DNA from: DAISKN01 sp964553925
GTDB lineage: Bacteria; Acidobacteriota; Vicinamibacteria; Marinacidobacterales; SMYC01
Direction: 5' to 3'
Assembly (NCBI GenBank): GCA_964553925.1
Contig: CAZKNR010000413.1
Span: forward strand, 9,237-73,236
Length of the DNA: 64,000 bases
Shown here: piece by piece, positions 15,301-24,130 of the stretch
Layout of the letters: the number at the start of each line of letters is the position of its first letter
Numbering within the stretch: position 1 is the stretch's first letter
The notes under the pieces: generated by a model
What the model saw: the letters and a program-made list of their open reading frames with translations, nothing else
Told to the model about the DNA's origin: nothing
Database searches by the model: none
Program-made: the position numbers and the translations under genes

Positions 15301-16932
15301 TCAGTCGGTCGTGGCTTTCCGGGCCGCCTCGAGCTCCGGCCGCGCCCCCGCGTCTCCCTTCTCGCAGATCTTCAGAAGCTGGACGTAATAAGTCTTGGCC
15401 TTCGCTTTGTCCGCGGACCGCTCGGCCGCGACCGCCGCGCCATAGACGCCCCGGAAGCGGTTCGGCTCCTTCTTAATCGTTGCCTCGAACTCCGCGAGCG
15501 CCTCGGCGGGCTTTCCCATCTCGAGCAGCATCTCGCCCAGGAGCTCGCGCGCTGGCTTGATCGGTCCCGGAGAAATCGCGCTCTTCTCCGTCATATCCTC
15601 CATCGCGACGGCCTCCCGCATCTTCACGAGCGCTTCGTCTTTTCTCCCCTCGGCGAAGGCGACCCAGGCAGCGGCACCTTTACCCTGAATCTCGACCTGA
15701 CCGGTCCAGTAGGCATCCTTGGCCTCTTTCAAAGTCGCGGCCAGAGCGTTCAGCTTCTCCACGTCCTTGGCCGCGGCCGCCGGATTCCCGCTCCGTGCGG
15801 CGCCGAGCGCGCGGGCGAAGTAAGTGACGGCGTCGATCCAGGCAAAACGCGTCTCTTGAGGCGTCAGGCTCGCGGCCTCGCTCCAGGCGTTGCGCTCGAG
15901 AGCGTAGCGGGCGGGAATGGCAGCGAGCGCGAACCAGCCCGCGGGGGCGGCGGCGGCGCCGCCGGCGGCGTTCATCTGAATCTGCGCTCCGATCGCGGGA
16001 ATCTGCTCGATCACTTTCTTCGCTGCCTGGTCCTGCGCCGTCTGGAGGTATGCGTAGGTCTGGTAATCGAGAGCGTGGAGCTCCTCGGAGGGGGCTTTGT
16101 CTTTCCGGGCCGCCGTCGCCGAGGCGATGTTGGTCTCGATCGAATCCTGCCAGTAGCCGACGCGAGTGAACGTGTGGGATGGCATGTGAAGCGCGTGGGG
16201 AGCGTCTGGTGCGATCTTCGCGTAGCGCTTCGCGGCGTCGAGCGCCCTAGGAGCGAGAGACGGCACGTCGTAGCTATGGATAATGTAGTGGGCGATTCCG
16301 GGGTGATCCGGCTGGGTCTTGAACTCTTTCTCCAGGATTCCCGCCGCCTTCAGGAGATTCCCGTACGTCTTGTCCGTCGGGACGTTGGTCTGGTCGAGCG
16401 AGAGGGCGTAGTAGATCCGGGCTTCCGGATCGTCGGTGTATTTCGCCGCGACCTGCTCCATCGCCTTTTCGTAGGCGAGGATCCTCGTCCTCTGGTCGAC
16501 GGTGCCCGCATCCTTATATAAGAGCGCCACGGCGCCGATGTAGTCCCGCTCCCGCTCGGTCTTGGCGTTCGCCGCCTTCGCCTTTTCGACGGCGGCCGTT
16601 CCATCCTCGATCGCCTTCGGGGGCCGGAACCCTCCGAACGGGTTCCCCCACCAGCTCATGGCGATTCCCCAATGCGCCATGGCGCACCCGGGATCCTTCG
16701 AGGCCACTTCCTGGAACGACTTGATGGCGGCCGAGAACCAGAACGAATGAAGGAGAGCCACGGACCGGTCGAAATCCTTCTCGACGGCCGCGCTGCAGGA
16801 GGTTGCGAAGTGCACGGTGCCCAGCCGGTCGGGGGGCTTCTCGCCTTCGGGGTGGTCGTGCTGCGCGAAAGCCGGGACCCCCGCGAGCGAAGCGGTCAGA
16901 GCGAGAACCAACGACAGTTTTGGCACCTTCAT
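15301..16932 (-). CDS. Exported tetratricopeptide-repeat protein
   Basis: This 543-residue protein has a cleavable signal peptide (MKVPKLSLVLALTASLAGVPAFA) and Ala-rich helical repeats with the TPR signature (AIKSFQEVASKDPGCAMAHWGIAMS; LAEFEATIKKEP near the C-terminus). His/Trp-rich stretches (HWGIAMSWWGNPF; HMPSHTFTRVGYWQ) occur in a well-populated family of uncharacterised acidobacterial and proteobacterial TPR proteins. AAAGGAG lies six bases before the ATG. A TGTTAGAAT promoter element lies 29 bases further up. The protein probably scaffolds a periplasmic complex; no enzymatic motif is visible. Confidence 0.8.
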   Translation of the reverse strand: MKVPKLSLVLALTASLAGVPAFAQHDHPEGEKPPDRLGTVHFATSCSAAVEKDFDRSVALLHSFWFSAAIKSFQEVASKDPGCAMAHWGIAMSWWGNPFGGFRPPKAIEDGTAAVEKAKAANAKTERERDYIGAVALLYKDAGTVDQRTRILAYEKAMEQVAAKYTDDPEARIYYALSLDQTNVPTDKTYGNLLKAAGILEKEFKTQPDHPGIAHYIIHSYDVPSLAPRALDAAKRYAKIAPDAPHALHMPSHTFTRVGYWQDSIETNIASATAARKDKAPSEELHALDYQTYAYLQTAQDQAAKKVIEQIPAIGAQIQMNAAGGAAAAPAGWFALAAIPARYALERNAWSEAASLTPQETRFAWIDAVTYFARALGAARSGNPAAAAKDVEKLNALAATLKEAKDAYWTGQVEIQGKGAAAWVAFAEGRKDEALVKMREAVAMEDMTEKSAISPGPIKPARELLGEMLLEMGKPAEALAEFEATIKKEPNRFRGVYGAAVAAERSADKAKAKTYYVQLLKICEKGDAGARPELEAARKATTD

Positions 16933-16960
16933 GGCGATCTCCTTTACTTTGGGAAGTGGT

Positions 16961-16969
16961 ATTCTAACA
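16961..16969 (-). promoter_or_regulatory. Extended -10 element for the TPR gene
   Basis: On the minus strand the bases read TGTTAGAAT, a TGn extension plus TAGAAT hexamer. The predicted start of transcription is about base 16954, giving a leader of about 22 bases that contains the GGAG ribosome-binding site before the ATG at 16932. Confidence 0.55.
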
Positions 16970-16974
16970 CCGTT

Positions 16975-17475
16975 TCAGTCGTTGCACGGCACGACCCGGT
17001 CGAGGCCGTGCCCCCCGTAGGCAACGATGCGCCAGCCCTTTTCGGTCTTTCCGAAGATGTACGTCACCGCATTCTCCGAGAGAACGCTCCCGTCTTTCTT
17101 ATAGCGGTAGAACTTGCCGCTGGCGATGGCGGCGCCGGCGTTGAGCACGCAGACGTTCGGGCTCGGAAACTCGGAGCGGTCCCAGCCGCTCTCGAGGATT
17201 CGCTTGAGGTTGGCTTCGGTCCGGGCGGTGACCTCCTGCGCGGTCGCATCCACCTGCGCCCCCTCGGGGCTGAGGTAGACGAGAGGAACGTGAAAGACCT
17301 CCACGGGAAGGGCCTTCATGTTCCTCTCGCTGAAGAGGCGGTAGTAATGGTGCACCGCCGCCGTGACTTCTTTCTTTATCTTCGCGACCTCGTCCTCCGA
17401 GAGAGATTGCTGCGCCGACGCGACGGTCGCGCTCAAACCAAGAACCACCAGCGTCCACCAAAAGTGCCTGTTCAT
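16975..17475 (-). CDS. Exported SnoaL/DUF4440-like (NTF2-fold) protein
   Basis: This 166-residue protein has a signal peptide (MNRHFWWTLVVLGLSATVASA). Its mature part reads as an NTF2-like cone: helix VAKIKKEVTAAVHHYYRLFSERN, strands VFHVPLVYLSP and NVCVLNAGAAIASGKFYRY, and a closing strand GWRIVAYGGHGLD. Such proteins bind small ligands or act as immunity or isomerase folds; no catalytic pair can be assigned. The ATG at 17475 is preceded by GAGGAGG, which decides the start. It lies 16 bases after the amidohydrolase gene on the same strand and probably closes that operon. Confidence 0.75.
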   Translation of the reverse strand: MNRHFWWTLVVLGLSATVASAQQSLSEDEVAKIKKEVTAAVHHYYRLFSERNMKALPVEVFHVPLVYLSPEGAQVDATAQEVTARTEANLKRILESGWDRSEFPSPNVCVLNAGAAIASGKFYRYKKDGSVLSENAVTYIFGKTEKGWRIVAYGGHGLDRVVPCND

Positions 17476-17491
17476 CCTGCCTCCTCTGAGC

Positions 17492-19105
17492 TCAACGCTC
17501 GAAAACGATTTTTCCACCGAGGATCGTGGCGTCCACCTCGATCCCAAAAACTTCCTTGCCCGGCCGTCCGCGAGGATCCGCGGAGAGGATCGCGAAATCG
17601 CCGAGCTTTCCCGGAGTGATCGAGCCCTTGTCCCGATCCTCGAACCCGCCGGCCGCGGCCCAGAGCGTGTGCATCCTCAACGCGTCTTCAAACGACAGCG
17701 CTTCTTCGGCACTCGGCGCGGCTCCTCCGTCGGCTTTCGGCGTCATCGCGCAGGCGATGTTGAAGAGAGGTCCCGAGGCTTCGGGGACCGTGCCCGTGGT
17801 ATCGGTCACGGCGATGGGCTCGAGACCCTCTTCGATCATCGTCCGAAACCGGGGAACTCTCGAGGCCGTCCCCGGCCGGCGGGCGAAGTGGGGGGTTACG
17901 ACGACCCGGATCCCCGCCGCCTTCAGACGTCTCATGTCCTCGAGGGCATCGAGGCGGTCTCCGCCGTGCTCGACCCGGTGGCGATGGGGCCTCGGATGCC
18001 GTTGCACTGCCTGCTCGACCGCCGCCGCGGCCATCAGCATCGCGTCACGCGAAAGGACGTGCATGATGAGCTGGATCCCGGCGTCGTGGGCGCGGGAGAC
18101 GAAGTCATTCAGCTCCTCTTTTGTCCACTTGAGGTCCTCGATGGCGTTTCCGAGCCCGTCGCTCGTGGTGCCGTTGACGAAGATCTTGATTCCGCCGTAG
18201 CGGAACATGTCGTCACCGACGCCCGACAGGAGGCCGGTCGCGAGAAGCGAGTCGAGCGAGACGACGCGCGGCACGTGGTAGTAGACCCGAAGCCGCAGTG
18301 GGAGCTCACCCGAGGCCTGGAGCTCCTGGTCGGCGCGGACGTCGTCGGAAGAAAACGGGATCGTCGAGAGCGAGGTCGTTCCCTTGGAGATGAAGATCTC
18401 CTTCGCGTGCGCGCGCACCGCCTCTCGCACGTCGTCGAGAGGATAGCCGGGGAGGAGATCCCAGACCTCCGTCGCGATGCCCGAGGGCTGACCCGAGGCT
18501 TCCCGGAGCACCCGGACTCCGCGCGGAGGGTCGCGATCCCAGAGACCGAGCTCCTGAAGCCCGCGGGTGTTCATCATCGCGACGTGCAGGCCCGAGAACA
18601 GGACGAGCGGATGGTCGGTGGTAACCGCATCGAGGTCGTGCCTCGTCGGAAGCGTCCGCTCCTCGAGCTTCTCGCGCATCCCGAAGGAACCCCGGCCGAT
18701 CACCCACTGGCCCTTGGGCGTGTCCGAGGCTTTCGATGCGAGGATTTTTACAATCTCGCGAAGGCTTGTTACGGGCGGCGTGTGGCAGGCGGCGTGGAAC
18801 GAGGCGCCGAGGCAGGTGAGCTCGAAGTGAGCGTGGGCATCGACGAAGCCCGGCACCACGACCTGTCGTTCCGCGTCGAGAACCTGCGCGCCCCGCGCTT
18901 CGGCTCTCACTTCGTCCGTCGTGCCGACGAGAGCGATGCGGCCTCCCCGCACCAGCGCCGCTTCGGCCTCCGGCCTTCCCTCGTCCATCGTAACCATCCG
19001 CGCGTTCACGATCGCGAGATCGCTCGAGGGCTCCTGGGCCGCCGAGCGCAAAGGCAGCGCTCCCGCGGCAACGCCGAGCTTCAGGAAGCTCCGGCGGGAG
19101 ATCAC
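17492..19105 (-). CDS. Tat-exported amidohydrolase (YtcJ-like, amidohydrolase-3 family)
   Basis: This 537-residue metal-dependent hydrolase has a twin-arginine leader (MISRRSFLKLGVAAGALPLR). The metal-ligand motif GFVDAHAHFE follows the first beta sandwich (NARMVTMDEGRPEAEAALV), and TPHFAR, MHTLW and SITPGKLGDFAIL complete the composite barrel. Family members hydrolyse amide or ester bonds in cyclic or formylated substrates; the substrate here is unknown. The gene starts four bases inside the end of the upstream amidohydrolase gene, and the SnoaL-like gene follows, giving a three-gene operon of exported proteins. Confidence 0.85.
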   Translation of the reverse strand: MISRRSFLKLGVAAGALPLRSAAQEPSSDLAIVNARMVTMDEGRPEAEAALVRGGRIALVGTTDEVRAEARGAQVLDAERQVVVPGFVDAHAHFELTCLGASFHAACHTPPVTSLREIVKILASKASDTPKGQWVIGRGSFGMREKLEERTLPTRHDLDAVTTDHPLVLFSGLHVAMMNTRGLQELGLWDRDPPRGVRVLREASGQPSGIATEVWDLLPGYPLDDVREAVRAHAKEIFISKGTTSLSTIPFSSDDVRADQELQASGELPLRLRVYYHVPRVVSLDSLLATGLLSGVGDDMFRYGGIKIFVNGTTSDGLGNAIEDLKWTKEELNDFVSRAHDAGIQLIMHVLSRDAMLMAAAAVEQAVQRHPRPHRHRVEHGGDRLDALEDMRRLKAAGIRVVVTPHFARRPGTASRVPRFRTMIEEGLEPIAVTDTTGTVPEASGPLFNIACAMTPKADGGAAPSAEEALSFEDALRMHTLWAAAGGFEDRDKGSITPGKLGDFAILSADPRGRPGKEVFGIEVDATILGGKIVFER

Positions 19106-20736
19106 TTGGACGTCCTCTCGTACGCGACCGTTCCGTCGAGGACCACGAGGTCCGCGTGGAGATCGGTGATTCGCTCGGGGGGGACGGTGAGCGGATCCCC
19201 CGAGAGCACCACGAGGTCAGCGAGCTTTCCCGGCTCGATGCTCCCCTTGACCTTCTCCTCGAAGCCCCCGTACGCGGCCCAGATGGTGAACATCTTGATC
19301 GCGTCCATGACCGGGATTGCTTCCTCTCTCTGAACCGGGGTCCCGTACTTCGTCTTGCGGTTCACGGCAACAGCAATCGAGAACAGCGGGTCGGTCGCGA
19401 AGTTCTGAGTTCCAAGGGTGTCCGAGCCGCCCGCGGGATGAAAGCCGTTGTCGATGAGAGTCTTCATCGGGAAGAACTTCACATCGGGCTCCTTCACCCC
19501 TTCGTCCGTGAGGCGCCAGAGAAACGCCACCTGGGGTGCGGGAGTGATGCCCGCCCGTTTCATTCGCTCCAGCCGTTCCTCGGTCCGCGCGGGATCCTGC
19601 ACGAGGAAGTGGGCGAAATGCTCGATCCGGTGTCTCGCATCCGGACGAGGGTAGGCTTTCTGCGCCGCCTCGTAAGCCGCGATCGTCATGTCCTGCGCGC
19701 GATCTCCGTTCGCGTGCACCCAGATCTGCCAGCCGCCCCGGTGCGCCTCGGTCACTCTGCGGTCGAACTCCTCTTGCTCGAACCGGACGCCGCCGTAGTT
19801 CTCGGGGACCCAGGTCGTGCCCGAGCCCTTCCAGGCGGGATGATACGTGGCGGCGGTCGTGCCCCAGACTCCGTCCTGATGGAATTTGATCGCTCCCACG
19901 CGAAGCCAGTCGTCCCCGAAGCCGGTACGGATGCCGACGCGAAGCAAAGGCTCGACCTCGGTGTATCGGTAGCTCATGAGGAGACGAACGGGAAGCTCGC
20001 CCTCATCCCTGAGCTCCTGATAAATCCGGTAGGCGACCTCCGGCGACGACATGTCGTAGACGCTCGTGACTCCCTTGGAGAGATAGAAGTCGCGAAGCGT
20101 CTTCGGGATCCATTGCCGCATCTCGTCGAACGTGGAATGCGGAATCGGAAGCTCGATTCCAGTATCCCGCAGGATCGCGGGCTCGCCCGCGGGAGTCCGC
20201 TCGATCCTTCCAATGCCGTTCGTGGGATCGGGAGCGTCCTTCAGGCCGGCAACCTCGACCGCCTTGTGATTGAGGAGTAAATCGTGAGCGCTCCAGCGGA
20301 GAACGACGGGATGGTCCGGCACCGCCCGGTCCAGCTCCTCGCGAGTCGGCATCGGCTGGTTGTACGTGCCCTGGCCCACGATCCATGTGCCCGTGGGGAT
20401 CTCCGAGGCCCGCTCCCGCAGGCGCGTCAGGATGTCGGCCGTGGTCTTCAAGGAGTGGGGGATGTGGATCGGAAGCCTGGCGTGCTCCGATTCGGCGAGC
20501 CCCTCCACGTGCGAGTGGGCGTCGATGAACCCGGGAAGAAGAGCCCGTCCGGCGAGATCGATGACCCGCGTCGTCGGACCGATGAAGCGCGCGATCTCCT
20601 CCTCCGTCCCGACGGCGGTGATGCGATTGCCTTCGACGGCAACCGCTTGCGCGATCCGATCCGAGGGGTCGACGGTGACGACCGTGCCTCCGCGAAGGAC
20701 GAGGGAAGCGGCCTGGAGAAGCAGGAAAACGCTCAT
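19102..20736 (-). CDS. Exported amidohydrolase (YtcJ-like), paralogue of the 32973 gene
   Basis: The 544-residue product begins with a short hydrophobic leader (MSVFLLLQAASLVLRGG), then the sandwich TVVTVDPSDRIAQAVAVEGN, the metal motif LPGFIDAHSHVEG, the barrel segments WIVGQGTYNQPMPTREELD and VLRWSAHDLLLNHKAVEVAG, the conserved WVHANGDRAQD, and the late HRIEHFAHF and AGGSDTLG. The start at 20736 puts the leader at the N-terminus; an upstream in-frame ATG would add 35 non-family residues. It lies divergently 67 bases from an MFS carrier. The same pair, in the same relative orientation, recurs at 31.7-34.6 kb, suggesting that the carrier imports the product or substrate. Confidence 0.85.
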   Translation of the reverse strand: MSVFLLLQAASLVLRGGTVVTVDPSDRIAQAVAVEGNRITAVGTEEEIARFIGPTTRVIDLAGRALLPGFIDAHSHVEGLAESEHARLPIHIPHSLKTTADILTRLRERASEIPTGTWIVGQGTYNQPMPTREELDRAVPDHPVVLRWSAHDLLLNHKAVEVAGLKDAPDPTNGIGRIERTPAGEPAILRDTGIELPIPHSTFDEMRQWIPKTLRDFYLSKGVTSVYDMSSPEVAYRIYQELRDEGELPVRLLMSYRYTEVEPLLRVGIRTGFGDDWLRVGAIKFHQDGVWGTTAATYHPAWKGSGTTWVPENYGGVRFEQEEFDRRVTEAHRGGWQIWVHANGDRAQDMTIAAYEAAQKAYPRPDARHRIEHFAHFLVQDPARTEERLERMKRAGITPAPQVAFLWRLTDEGVKEPDVKFFPMKTLIDNGFHPAGGSDTLGTQNFATDPLFSIAVAVNRKTKYGTPVQREEAIPVMDAIKMFTIWAAYGGFEEKVKGSIEPGKLADLVVLSGDPLTVPPERITDLHADLVVLDGTVAYERTSK

Positions 20737-20765
20737 GACGGCGGAAACTATCACAGCCTCAGGGG

Positions 20766-20794
20766 TTGCGCTTACCGGGCGGCGGCGATAGATT
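20766..20794 (+). promoter_or_regulatory. Probable promoter of the MFS carrier gene
   Basis: TTGCGC (20766-20771) and TAGATT (20789-20794) are separated by 17 bases. Predicted +1 is near 20801, only three bases before the GTG start at 20804, so the message would be almost leaderless. The divergent amidohydrolase promoter must share this 67-base interval. Confidence 0.5.
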
Positions 20795-20803
20795 CCCTCG
20801 CGC

Positions 20804-22099
20804 GTGCCAGAAGATCCGACGGCGGAATCGGTAATCCGCAAGGTTTCCCGACGTCTGATTCCGTTTCTCTTCCTTCTTTACGTCTTCTCGTACCTCGACC
20901 GAATCAACGTCGCCTTCGCCGCGCTCTCGATGAACCGGGACCTGGGCCTTACGCCGACCATGTTCGGGATCGCCAACACCGTCTTTTACCTCGGCTATAT
21001 GTTCTTCGAGATCCCGAGCAACCTGATGCTCGCGAGGTACGGCGCCCGCATCTGGATTCCGCGGATCATGATCACCTGGGGAATCGCCTCGACGGCGACG
21101 ATGTTCGCCTCGACACCCTTCAGCCTCTACCTCATCCGATTCCTCGTCGGGGTCGCCGAGGCGGGCTTCCTACCGGGCGTCCTTCTCTACCTCACCTATT
21201 GGTTCCCGCAGTCCCATCGGGCTCGGGCGAACGCGGTCTTCATGATCGCCATGCCCGTCACCATCGCTTTCGGAGCGTCGATCTCGGGGCTCATCCTCCA
21301 GTGGGGCGACGGGCTCCTCGGGCTCGCGGGATGGCGGTGGCTCTTCCTCGTGGAGGGGCTGCCTTCGGTTCTTCTCGGCGTGATCGCGGCGGTCTACCTC
21401 ACGAGCCGGCCCGCGGACGCGAAATGGCTGACGGAGACGGAGAAGACGACTCTTCAGGCGAGCCTCACCGGCGGCGCCGTGCCGAGTCCTTCACGGACCA
21501 GCGCCTGGAAAGAGCTCCTGGGGCGGGACGTGATCCTGCTCTCGCTCGCCTACTTCGGCCTCACGATGACGCTCAATACCAACGCGACCTGGACCCCCAC
21601 GATCGCGCGCGAAGCGCTCGAGGGTAGGAGCCTCTCGTTCGTCGGCTTCGTCGTCGCGGTTCCCGCGTTCCTGACGGCGCTGGTGATGCCTCTCTGGAGC
21701 GCTCGCTCCGATCGGAAGAAAGAGCGAACCCTGCACATCGTGCTCCCGATGGGGCTTGCCGCCTTCGGCTGGCTCCTCGTCGCGGCCTCTCCGGAGCCGT
21801 GGGTGCGTTTCGCCGGTCTGGTGGGTGTCTCCATCGGGGCGTTCGCGGCCATGGCCGTCTTCTGGACGGTGCCCCCGGCGATCCTCTCCGCGGCCGCGCG
21901 GCCCGCAGGAATCGCCTTCATCAGCTCCTGCGGGATTTTCGCCTCCGCGACGAGCCCGCTCCTGGTCGGAAGGCTCCGGGAAATCACGGGGAGCTTTACC
22001 GCGAGCAGCTTCTTCGTCGCCGCCGTCCTGGTCGCGGCGGCCGCGCTGGTGCTCGCGGCGCGGGGAGGTCACGATGTTTCATCGGCGGGAGTTTCTTGA
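20804..22099 (+). CDS. MFS transporter, anion:cation symporter (ACS) family
   Basis: This 431-residue carrier has twelve predicted membrane spans. The N-terminus IPFLFLLYVFSYLDRINVAF is the ACS-family signature (D-R-x-N in helix 1), followed by FEIPSNLML, the loop motif RFLVGVAEAGFLPGV and YWFPQSHRARANA. ACS carriers import organic anions such as glucarate, phthalate or tartrate with protons. The GTG start is supported by the promoter position. The gene overlaps the ACMSD-like amidohydrolase gene downstream by 26 bases, so the two are one transcript. The organic-acid substrate is inferred. Confidence 0.85.
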   Translation: MPEDPTAESVIRKVSRRLIPFLFLLYVFSYLDRINVAFAALSMNRDLGLTPTMFGIANTVFYLGYMFFEIPSNLMLARYGARIWIPRIMITWGIASTATMFASTPFSLYLIRFLVGVAEAGFLPGVLLYLTYWFPQSHRARANAVFMIAMPVTIAFGASISGLILQWGDGLLGLAGWRWLFLVEGLPSVLLGVIAAVYLTSRPADAKWLTETEKTTLQASLTGGAVPSPSRTSAWKELLGRDVILLSLAYFGLTMTLNTNATWTPTIAREALEGRSLSFVGFVVAVPAFLTALVMPLWSARSDRKKERTLHIVLPMGLAAFGWLLVAASPEPWVRFAGLVGVSIGAFAAMAVFWTVPPAILSAAARPAGIAFISSCGIFASATSPLLVGRLREITGSFTASSFFVAAVLVAAAALVLAARGGHDVSSAGVS

Positions 22100-23126
22100 G
22101 GCGGCGCTCTGCGGCTGCGGTCTCGCGCGCCGGAGGCTTCCGGTGGCTCAAGGGGAGAAGGGGCCGTTCACCGTGGATTTCCACGCGCATGCATTCGTCG
22201 GCGACGACTGGCCACTTCTGCGGAATCGCCCCGAGGCGAAAGATCTCGAGAGCTTCGTCAAGGCGCCGTACTTCGAGAATCTGGTGAGCGTCGAGGCCCG
22301 CATCGCGGAGATGGACCGCGAGGGGGTCGACGTCCAGGCGGTGAGCCTCTACGTCGGGCAGTACCACTACTGGGCGGAGCGGGAGCTTTCGGCGGACGTG
22401 GTTCGTATCCAGAACCAGAAGCTCGCGGAGATGTGCGCGAAAAATCCCAAGAGACTCGTGGGCCTGGGGGCGGTTTCCCTCCATCTCCCGGAGCTCGCCG
22501 CCGAGCAGGTGGCGGAGGCGGTGAAGCTCCACGGCTTTCCCGGGTTCATGGTCACCGGAAGCGTTCTGGGAGAGGAGATCTCGGCGCCGCGGTTCGATCC
22601 CTTCTGGGCGAAGGCGCAGGAACTGGACTGCGCGGTCTTCATCCACCCCAGGAGCTTCGTGGAAGGAGCGAAGAGATTCCAGGGCGCGGGCTCGCTCGGC
22701 AACACCATCGGCAATCCGCTCGAGACTACGGTCGCGCTCTCCCACCTGATTTTCGACGGGTTTCTCGATCGGTTCCCGAGACTGAAAATCGTCGCCGCCC
22801 ACGGCGGCGGCTATCTCCCCTCTTACATCGGCCGCTCCGACAACTGTCACGCGGTCGACCCCCACTGCCGGCAGATGGCGAGAAAGCCCAGCGAGTACCT
22901 GAAGCAGCTCTACTTCGACACGCTGGTGTATTCGCCGCGCGTCCTTCGCCATCTCATCGATCAAGTGGGGGCCGAACGCATCGTCATGGCGACGGACTAC
23001 CCGTTCCCGGTCGCGAGCCGCGACCCCGTTGGGGACGTCGCCGCCGTTTTCGACCTCACGGAGTCCGACAAGGATGCGATTCTCGGAGCTACTGCCGCGC
23101 GCCTTCTGAAGCTCCGCTCTCCTTAG
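22074..23126 (+). CDS. Amidohydrolase_2 (ACMSD-like) hydrolase/decarboxylase
   Basis: This 350-residue TIM-barrel metalloenzyme has a possible Tat-like leader (MFHRREFLEAALCGCGLARRR). The metal motif VDFHAHAF is followed by the barrel strands VDVQAVSLYVGQYHYW, DCAVFIHPRSF, LKIVAAHGGGYLPSYIGR and MATDYPFPV (the catalytic Asp). The arrangement fits 2-amino-3-carboxymuconate-semialdehyde decarboxylase relatives, which decarboxylate aromatic or enoic acids or hydrolyse lactones. Coupling to the upstream organic-anion carrier supports catabolism of an imported acid. Its 3' end overlaps the convergent deacetylase gene by 38 bases. Confidence 0.85.
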   Translation: MFHRREFLEAALCGCGLARRRLPVAQGEKGPFTVDFHAHAFVGDDWPLLRNRPEAKDLESFVKAPYFENLVSVEARIAEMDREGVDVQAVSLYVGQYHYWAERELSADVVRIQNQKLAEMCAKNPKRLVGLGAVSLHLPELAAEQVAEAVKLHGFPGFMVTGSVLGEEISAPRFDPFWAKAQELDCAVFIHPRSFVEGAKRFQGAGSLGNTIGNPLETTVALSHLIFDGFLDRFPRLKIVAAHGGGYLPSYIGRSDNCHAVDPHCRQMARKPSEYLKQLYFDTLVYSPRVLRHLIDQVGAERIVMATDYPFPVASRDPVGDVAAVFDLTESDKDAILGATAARLLKLRSP

Positions 23127-24069
23127 CGTGGCGGGCGACTTGCTCGTGGGTCGCGAACCAGACGCCAGGACGCGAGCGCATGTACTGCACGAGCTTCTCC
23201 AGCATCGCCATTCGGGATCGATGGCCGATGATCTGGGGGTGCATCGTCAGGAGGAACATGCTGCCCTCCTCGTAGGCGACGTCGAACTCCGAGGCCCAGA
23301 TTTCGTAGACGGCGCTCGGTGGAGTGTGGGGACGAAGGCCAGCGAAGCGGTCCATGTTGAAGTACGGATAGTCGTCGAGGAGCCACTCCACCGGTAGCTC
23401 GACGACCCCCGTCGGCCGGCCGTCGCTCATGACTTCGTAGGGCATGTCGTCCGCCATCAGGCTGCTGTCGTAGAGGAGGCCGAGCTCCGCGATCAGCTCG
23501 GCGGTGTTCGCGCTGTACTCCCACGATCCAGTCCGGATCCCGACGGGCTTTTTTCCCGTCAGCTCCTGGATGGTTGCGAGAGAGCGCTCCATGAGCATCC
23601 GCTCTTCGTCGCGGGTGAGGCTCGAAGTCCATTCGTGAATCCAGCCGTGGATCCCGATCTCGTGGCCGGCGGAGGCGATGCGCTTCACGTCCTCGGGATA
23701 GAGCTTCGCCGCGACTCCGGGAATGAAGAACGTCGCAGGAATGTCGTACTTCTGGAGAAGCGAGAGCACTCGCGGAAGCGCGGCCCGGGATCCGTACTCG
23801 CCCGTGGAGAGGAGCGACGGCAGCGTCTGGCCGTTTCGGAGAGCGAGGGTCTCGTTGTCGAAATCGAACGAGAGGGCGACCGCGACCTTGGCGCCGCCCG
23901 GCCAGGATGGTGGTAGGAGGCGCTTCCCGGCACGGACCTTTTCGACGGCGGAGCGCCACCGCGACTCGGGCCATTTCCAGGACGGCTCCTCCTGTTGGGG
24001 AGGCTGCTGTGCGAAGGCCACGGGAGCGACGAGAACGAAGAAACACAGAGCCGAGCGAGTTATCGACAT
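23089..24069 (-). CDS. Exported polysaccharide deacetylase-family (NodB-like) protein
   Basis: This 326-residue protein has a signal peptide (MSITRSALCFFVLVAPVAFA) and the NodB core: VAVALSFDFDNETLAL (catalytic Asp pair in the F-D-F-D strand), PATFFIPGVAAKLYPED, GHEIGIHGWIHEWTS (metal His-x3-His), GIRTGSWEYSANT, and the late MFLLTMHPQIIG. Such enzymes remove N- or O-acetyl groups, or act on cyclic imides such as allantoin (PuuE type); the G-H-E-I-G-x-H-G-W-x-H pattern is somewhat nearer PuuE-type enzymes. GGAGAG before the ATG at 24069 decides the start. Confidence 0.8.
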   Translation of the reverse strand: MSITRSALCFFVLVAPVAFAQQPPQQEEPSWKWPESRWRSAVEKVRAGKRLLPPSWPGGAKVAVALSFDFDNETLALRNGQTLPSLLSTGEYGSRAALPRVLSLLQKYDIPATFFIPGVAAKLYPEDVKRIASAGHEIGIHGWIHEWTSSLTRDEERMLMERSLATIQELTGKKPVGIRTGSWEYSANTAELIAELGLLYDSSLMADDMPYEVMSDGRPTGVVELPVEWLLDDYPYFNMDRFAGLRPHTPPSAVYEIWASEFDVAYEEGSMFLLTMHPQIIGHRSRMAMLEKLVQYMRSRPGVWFATHEQVARHAKESGASEGARQ

Positions 24070-24116
24070 GGGACTCTCCTGAATGGAACCCAACCATAAT
24101 GAAAGCTGAGATCAAA

Positions 24117-24125
24117 TGCTAGAAT
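24117..24125 (+). promoter_or_regulatory. Extended -10 element TGCTAGAAT for the gamma-glutamyltransferase gene
   Basis: The TAGAAT hexamer ends at 24125; predicted +1 (about 24132) coincides within one base with the ATG at 24131. This favours that ATG over one at 24116, which lies upstream of the -10 element, and predicts a leaderless transcript. Confidence 0.6.
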
Positions 24126-24130
24126 CCCGT

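Noticed and set aside
17363..19333. A 656-codon plus-strand frame antisense to the Tat-exported amidohydrolase
   Set aside because: Low-complexity Arg/Gly-rich translation with no domain; typical shadow of a GC-rich gene.
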